From contig JALSLC010000014.1 in the NCBI GenBank assembly GCA_026988525.1, positions 1-56,960 on the forward strand: 56,960 nt of DNA, read 5' to 3'. The position numbers and the translations under genes are program-made. This document shows, piece after piece, positions 52,544-56,960 of the stretch (position 1 is the stretch's first letter; each line of letters starts with the position of its first letter). The notes beneath the pieces were generated by a model, which searched no databases, was not told the origin of the DNA, and saw only the letters and a program-made list of their open reading frames with translations. This DNA is from Archaeoglobaceae archaeon (GTDB lineage: Archaea; Halobacteriota; Archaeoglobi; Archaeoglobales; Archaeoglobaceae).

Positions 52544-54508
52544 TCATTTAACATTAATCTTAAAATCTAATGCACTACAACCTTTTTCAAAAACCCTTAG
52601 CGGATTTATTTCCATTTCAACTATTTCCGGAAAATCTAAGCTTAGTTGAGCTAATTTCATTATTACTTCAGCAATAGCTTTAATATCACTCGGTTTTTCA
52701 CCTCTAACTCCTTTAAGTAGTTTATACGATTTCACTTCTTTTATCATTTCAATTGCCTCATCTTCACTTATAGGGGCAATTCTGAAAGTTACGTCCTTAA
52801 ACACTTCTACATATATCCCCCCTAGACCAAACATCATTAATGGGCCAAAGTTTGGGTCTCTTTTCATACCCACTATTACTTCTTTACCACCTTCAACCAT
52901 CTCCTGAATAAGTACACCTTCTATTCTAACATTTCCAAGTCTTTCAGCGTTTGCTATTATTTCTAAGAAAGCTTTTTTGACTTCACTTCTATTCACGTTT
53001 AGTTTTACACATCCAACATCTGTTTTATGAACTATATCACCCAATACTTTCATTGCAACAGGATAGCCAATTTTATCCGCTATACTTAAGGCTTCTTCAG
53101 CTGTTTTTGCAACACCATAGCGAGGTGTTGGAATTCCTATTGCTCTTAATATGTCAAATGGATTTATGGATTTCATAGCTTCTCTTACTTTTTCTCTATC
53201 GTATGCAAACTCTCTATACTTTCTTTCACCTCTTTTAACGAATTCGGAATATCTATACAGCGAAGATAAGGCTTTTACAGCTCTTACAGGATCAAAAAAG
53301 TCGCTTTTGTCCCACCCCATGAAACACAGAACGTAGGGTTTTTCTATGTTAAACTTTGAAGCTTCTTCAAAGCTTAGCGTGGCTGTTGGAACTGTAATTG
53401 CAATAATAGAGCCAACATTGTTGTCTTCAGCAACACATTCGATAGCTCTAATATATCTTTCAGCATCGGCATCTCCGAGAACATCTACTGGATTGTAAAC
53501 ATTTGCTCCAGCAGGTAAAAAGCTTTTTAATTTTTCAATAGTTTCCCTACTAAAGTTTGCCAACTTAAGTCCATATTCTTCTATTGCATCTGCTGCCATT
53601 ACTCCCGGTCCTCCAGAATTTGTGACAATTGCTACACCATCCTCTACATTTTTATACTTAGAAAAGAGTCTTGCTATATCGAACAAATCTTCTGGAGAAT
53701 TAGCAGAAATAACTCCTGACTGCCTAAAAGCAGCTAAACAGGCCTGATAACTTCCAGCAATACTGCCTGTGTGACTGCTTGCAGCTCTTGCACCTGCATC
53801 TGTTTTACCACTTTTCATTGCAACTATTGGTTTTAATTTACTAATTTTTTCTGCTACATCCATGAACTTTCTACCATCAGGTATTCCTTCTATATATAGC
53901 ATTATTACATCGGTGAATGGGTCATTTTTTAGCATTTCAATTATATCTGCTTCATCTAAGACTGCTTTATTACCCATAGAAACTATTTTACTGAAACCTT
54001 CATCAAAGCCTTTGAAGTATTCCATAACTGCAATTATAAATGCACCGGATTGGCTAAGAAATGCGATATTTCCCGGTTTTGGCATAGTTTTTGCAAAAGT
54101 AGCGTTTAAGCCATTGTGTGTATTTATTATTCCCAAGCAATTTGGTCCTACAAGTTTTATGTTGTACTTTTTACATATTTTTACCATCTCTTCTTCGAGT
54201 TTTGCTCCATCTCTTCCACTTTCTTTAAAACCTGCAGAAATTACTACAGCATATTTAACACCTTTTTGTCCGCATTGCTCTAAAACTGAATTGACAACTT
54301 TAGCTGGAACTACAATTATTGCTAAATCTACTTTTGGAGCTTCAAGAATAGATGGATAGCATGGATATCCAAGAATTTCTTTATACTTTGGATTTATGGC
54401 GTAAACATTCCCTTTAAAATTTTGGAGATTTTTTAATATAGCATAACCAACTTTATCTTTTTTTGGTGTTGCACCCACTACCGCCACACTTTCTGGATCG
54501 AAAAGCAT
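52544..54508 (-). CDS. Acetate/acyl-CoA ligase (ADP-forming), fused alpha and beta subunits
   Basis: The 654-residue protein makes ATP from acyl-CoA with ADP and phosphate. The order is CoA-binding domain (VVGATPKKDKVGYAIL), succinyl-CoA-ligase-like domains (VGPNCLGIINT, FLSQSGAFIIAVM), the phospho-His region SSHTGSIAGSYQ near residue 245, and a C-terminal ATP-grasp domain (IGYPVAMKVLGDIVHKTDVG, GLGGIYVEVFKDVTF). The fused form is usual in Archaeoglobales and relatives. Acyl specificity (acetate, branched or aryl) cannot be read from sequence. The DRTGG gene follows by nine bases. Confidence 0.95.
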   Translation of the reverse strand: MLFDPESVAVVGATPKKDKVGYAILKNLQNFKGNVYAINPKYKEILGYPCYPSILEAPKVDLAIIVVPAKVVNSVLEQCGQKGVKYAVVISAGFKESGRDGAKLEEEMVKICKKYNIKLVGPNCLGIINTHNGLNATFAKTMPKPGNIAFLSQSGAFIIAVMEYFKGFDEGFSKIVSMGNKAVLDEADIIEMLKNDPFTDVIMLYIEGIPDGRKFMDVAEKISKLKPIVAMKSGKTDAGARAASSHTGSIAGSYQACLAAFRQSGVISANSPEDLFDIARLFSKYKNVEDGVAIVTNSGGPGVMAADAIEEYGLKLANFSRETIEKLKSFLPAGANVYNPVDVLGDADAERYIRAIECVAEDNNVGSIIAITVPTATLSFEEASKFNIEKPYVLCFMGWDKSDFFDPVRAVKALSSLYRYSEFVKRGERKYREFAYDREKVREAMKSINPFDILRAIGIPTPRYGVAKTAEEALSIADKIGYPVAMKVLGDIVHKTDVGCVKLNVNRSEVKKAFLEIIANAERLGNVRIEGVLIQEMVEGGKEVIVGMKRDPNFGPLMMFGLGGIYVEVFKDVTFRIAPISEDEAIEMIKEVKSYKLLKGVRGEKPSDIKAIAEVIMKLAQLSLDFPEIVEMEINPLRVFEKGCSALDFKINVK

Positions 54509-54718
54509 TAAATTTAATTACTACTTCAGGTTAAAAAGTTTTTTTTGTTTTTTTGTTAAATTTTTAAATCTCGTTGAATTTTAAATTAGTTTTACGACAT
54601 GATACCTTTATCCCAGAAGTCTGCGTTCCATGTGATTATCCTTCTTTATTATTCTACTATATCAATTTTAAATGTCTTTTTCAAAAAAGCAAAAATAGTG
54701 TATGGAGTAATAACATTC
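54509..54718. promoter_or_regulatory. Divergent promoter region between the acyl-CoA ligase and beta-CASP nuclease genes
   Basis: The gap is AT-rich with T-runs at about 54539-54566. TTTTAAATGT (about 54666-54675) is a TATA candidate for the nuclease, and GGAGTAA (about 54704-54710) is its ribosome site. An in-frame upstream ATG at 54599 would add 40 hydrophobic residues without family similarity, so I leave this stretch as noncoding. Confidence 0.45.
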
Positions 54719-56068
54719 ATGAAGTTACACTTATATGGGGCAGCGAGAACTGTAACTGGTGCCTGTTTTATGCTTGAAGACGATTTTAGAATTTTAATAG
54801 ACTGTGGCATGTTTCAGGGCAGTGTTGAAAAAAGAAATTTTAGACCATTTCCGTTCGATTGTGAAAGCGTAGATGCTGTGGTTATAACTCATGCTCACAT
54901 AGATCACATAGGCTTATTGCCAAAGTTAGTTAAATGCGGTTTTAGTGGAAAAATTTACTCTACTGGAGCAACCAAAGTTATAGCAGAACACATGCTCAAA
55001 GATTCAGCAAAAATACAGGAGGAAGAGGCTAAAACTCAAACTAAAAAGAACTTGAGGAGAGGACTAAAGCCGGTAAAACCACTATATACGGAGGAGGATG
55101 TCAAAGATTGCTTTAAACTTAAATGGAAAGTAGTTTATTACAACAAGCCATTTTATGTTGATAAGTATGAGTTTAGAATGAGAAATGCTGGACACGTTTT
55201 AGGCTCTTCTTTTGTTGAAATAAACGATAAAATTACTTTTTCTGGAGACTTAGGGGAAAAACCAAAGCTGATAATAAAGGAGCCTGATATGCCTGAAAAA
55301 TGTGATTACTTGGTCGTTGAATCAACTTACGGAGATAGGAATCATGAAAGCTTAGAAAAAAGCATAGAAGAGTTGAAAAATGCTGTGAATTCAACTATTA
55401 AATCTGGAGGTAATGTTGTAATACCTTCATTCGCTCTCGAAAGAACTCAGGAAATTCTGTACGTTCTGCACGATCTCTATGAGAGAGGTGAAATTCCAGA
55501 CTGTCCTGTATTTTTAGATAGCCCTTTAGCGATAGACATAACTGAAATATTCATGAGGCATAGAGAGCTTTACAACGATAAAGTTTATGAGGAATCAAAA
55601 AGAAAAAATCCGTTTTACTTACCAAAACTTAGGTTCACAAGAAGTGTTGATGAGTCAAAAGAGATAAACGAGGTGAGTGGGGCTGTGATAATTGCAGGAA
55701 GTGGGATGTGCAATGGGGGTAGAATAAAACATCATCTAAAACACAACTTGTGGAGAAAAGAGAGCAGTATAGTTTTTGTAGGTTATCAGGCTAAGGGTAC
55801 GTTGGGTAGGAGAATTGTTGACGGAGCGAAAAAAGTAAGAATATATGGAGAGGAGGTAGCAGTAAAAGCTAAAATATATACTATAAACGGATTTTCGGCA
55901 CACGCAGGTAGAGATTTCTTATTAAACTGGGCCTCTAAATCTCAGGCAAAGAAAGTTTTCGTTGTTCATGGTGAATTGGAAAAGAGTCAAAAATTTGCGG
56001 AAATGCTGAGAGCGAGGGGTTTTAAAGTCAGAATACCTGAGTGGAAAGAGAGCGTAGAGTTGACATGA
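54719..56068 (+). CDS. Metallo-beta-lactamase/beta-CASP ribonuclease (archaeal Ysh1-type)
   Basis: From ATG 54719 (GGAGTAA upstream) the product has 449 residues. It shows the zinc motif HAHIDHIGLLPKL near residue 58, NAGHVLGSSFVEI, FSGDLGE and the beta-CASP motifs ESTYGDRNHE, PSFALERTQEIL, ISGSGMCNGGR-like IAGSGMCNGGRIKHHLKHN and GFSAHAGRDFLLNW. These are the eukaryotic CPSF-73/Ysh1-like and aRNase J relatives that cut or trim RNA; it lacks the N-terminal KH domains of archaeal aCPSF1. The gene runs directly into RNase Z with an ATGA overlap, a plausible RNA-processing pair. Confidence 0.93.
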   Translation: MKLHLYGAARTVTGACFMLEDDFRILIDCGMFQGSVEKRNFRPFPFDCESVDAVVITHAHIDHIGLLPKLVKCGFSGKIYSTGATKVIAEHMLKDSAKIQEEEAKTQTKKNLRRGLKPVKPLYTEEDVKDCFKLKWKVVYYNKPFYVDKYEFRMRNAGHVLGSSFVEINDKITFSGDLGEKPKLIIKEPDMPEKCDYLVVESTYGDRNHESLEKSIEELKNAVNSTIKSGGNVVIPSFALERTQEILYVLHDLYERGEIPDCPVFLDSPLAIDITEIFMRHRELYNDKVYEESKRKNPFYLPKLRFTRSVDESKEINEVSGAVIIAGSGMCNGGRIKHHLKHNLWRKESSIVFVGYQAKGTLGRRIVDGAKKVRIYGEEVAVKAKIYTINGFSAHAGRDFLLNWASKSQAKKVFVVHGELEKSQKFAEMLRARGFKVRIPEWKESVELT

Positions 56069-56960
56069 TGCTGAGAGTCGTTTTTCTTGGCACATCTGGA
56101 ACTATACCAAGCGTTGAAAGAAATCCTTCCGCAATATTTATTCAATTTGGACAGTACAGAGTTTTACTTGATTGTGGAGAGGGGACGCAAAGGCAAATGA
56201 TGATTGCGAAAACTGGTTTCAAGCTAAACGCAATTTTTATAACTCACTTGCATACTGATCACTTCATAGGACTGTTCAGCCTTTTAGAAACTATGTCTTT
56301 AAACGATAGAGAGGAAAAACTAACAATTTACTCTCCTAACCCAGAATTTTTAAAGGCAATTTTTGATGCTTTTGGTTATGATAATCTTAGCTTTCCTGTA
56401 GAAGTTAGAGAGCTAAAAGATGGTGAAAGCGTAAGGTTTGGAAATTTTAGAATAATGGCTTTTGAAACTGACCATATCGTAAAAAGTTACGGTTACGCTT
56501 TAATTGAGGATGAAAGAAGAGGTAAATTTAATAGAAAAAAAGCAGAAGAGCTTGGATTAAAACCGGGACCGATTTATTCTAAGCTTGCGAGAGGAGAAAG
56601 TGTAGTGGTGGATGGAAAAGTTATAACACCTGAAATGATTCTTGGAGAACCAAGACCGGGAAGAAAGGTCGTTTACACAGGGGATACGAGGCCTTGTAAA
56701 AGAGTTGTAGAAGTTGCTAAAAACGCAGACTTGCTAATACACGATTCTTCTTTTACTTCAGACTTGCAGGATTGGGCGGTAGAAACCAAGCACTCTACAG
56801 CTAAGGAGGCTGCAAAAGTGGCTAAGGAGGCGAACGTTAAAAAGCTGGTTTTAACTCACATAAGTGCAAGGTACAAAGATGCAAGTGTTTTGTTAAGCGA
56901 AGCTAAAGAGATATTCGAAAATGTTGTTGTGGCAGAAGACTTTATGGTTATTGAAGTTCC
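56065..56960 (+). CDS. rnz: Ribonuclease Z, 3' end cut by window edge
   Basis: RNase Z trims the 3' ends of tRNA precursors. Starting at ATG 56065 within the stop of the nuclease gene, 298 codons are open to the right edge. They show FLGTSGTIPSVERNPSA, LLDCGEGTQRQM, THLHTDHFIGLFSL (zinc ligands), the exosite RRGKFNRKKAEELGLKPGP, VYTGDTRPC and LVLTHISARYKDA. Almost the whole protein is present; the usual length is about 305. ATG 56068 is an alternative start. Confidence 0.96.
   Translation, partial: MMLRVVFLGTSGTIPSVERNPSAIFIQFGQYRVLLDCGEGTQRQMMIAKTGFKLNAIFITHLHTDHFIGLFSLLETMSLNDREEKLTIYSPNPEFLKAIFDAFGYDNLSFPVEVRELKDGESVRFGNFRIMAFETDHIVKSYGYALIEDERRGKFNRKKAEELGLKPGPIYSKLARGESVVVDGKVITPEMILGEPRPGRKVVYTGDTRPCKRVVEVAKNADLLIHDSSFTSDLQDWAVETKHSTAKEAAKVAKEANVKKLVLTHISARYKDASVLLSEAKEIFENVVVAEDFMVIEV

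Noticed and set aside
54599-54718. N-terminal extension of the beta-CASP nuclease (ATG at 54599)
   Set aside because: The extra 40 residues are hydrophobic and unlike family members; ATG 54719 has GGAGTAA upstream and begins with the conserved strand.
1-56960. CRISPR array, rRNA or tRNA genes, insertion sequence
   Set aside because: No regularly spaced repeats, no rRNA-like stretch, no cloverleaf in intergenic gaps and no transposase were seen.

Overview
The window comes from an anaerobic, AT-rich euryarchaeon. It carries archaeal ribosomal and RNA polymerase genes, the exosome-proteasome superoperon, a five-subunit CODH/acetyl-CoA synthase (ACDS) operon, an anaerobic cobalamin operon, a three-piece glutamate synthase and an ADP-forming acyl-CoA synthetase. 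Together these point to the Archaeoglobales or a close relative; this is inferred from gene content, since there is no 16S gene here. Archaeal TATA boxes, Shine-Dalgarno motifs of the GGTGA type and very short leaders are visible throughout.

Layout. 1-2956 (minus): a visibly more GC-rich block with a secreted nuclease lipoprotein (cut by the left edge), an Orc1/Cdc6-like ATPase and a tyrosine recombinase with a zinc ribbon, probably an integrated plasmid or virus remnant. 3084-3677: a palindrome-rich promoter driving a small membrane/coiled-coil protein and an ArsR-type regulator. 3658-9054: radical SAM protein, sugar nucleotidyltransferase, an aldolase-type enzyme of aromatic biosynthesis, dCMP deaminase, a TatD-like hydrolase and an unknown protein. 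9051-18151: hypE divergent from cdhA-cdhB-cdhC-(22-residue peptide)-cooC-cdhD-cdhE. 18141-23277 (minus): rps13-rps4-rps11-rpo3 running directly into hemL-hemC-cobA. 23492-27321: a small orphan gene and the split glutamate synthase. 27520-32443: cbiT-cbiL-cbiF-cbiG-cbiHC-cbiE-cbiX. 32467-33913: ROK kinase and an orphan ABC ATPase. 33905-42999 (minus): rpl15e, RNase P subunits, proteasome alpha, SBDS, exosome, rpl37ae, purL and a GPN GTPase. 43093-49061: membrane protein, HTH regulator, a NifX-like protein with two ferredoxin-MinD ATPases, thiolase and an anion transporter. 49265-56960: AbrB-PhoU regulator, a C/D box sRNA, argG, a DRTGG protein, acyl-CoA synthetase (ADP-forming), a beta-CASP nuclease and RNase Z (cut by the right edge).

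How the genes work together. The ACDS operon needs corrinoid for CdhD/CdhE. The window supplies the early tetrapyrrole steps (hemL, hemC, cobA) and much of the anaerobic corrin ring pathway (cbiX, L, H, F, G, E, T, C-like). hemA, hemB, hemD, cbiD, cbiJ and cbiA are not in this window. The ADP-forming synthetase and thiolase connect to acetyl-CoA metabolism.

Most interesting points: a 22-codon gene between cdhC and cooC that repeats the C-terminal tail of CdhC; two genes (cooC, cbiG) whose best-supported start codon is ATA; a small membrane protein whose coiled coil continues in the -1 frame after an A AAA AAC heptamer and ends one base before the ArsR gene; a CbiH-CbiC fusion in which the expected catalytic histidine of CbiC is valine; a clear C/D box sRNA beside argG; and paired inverted repeats between a PhoU-type regulator and an anion transporter.
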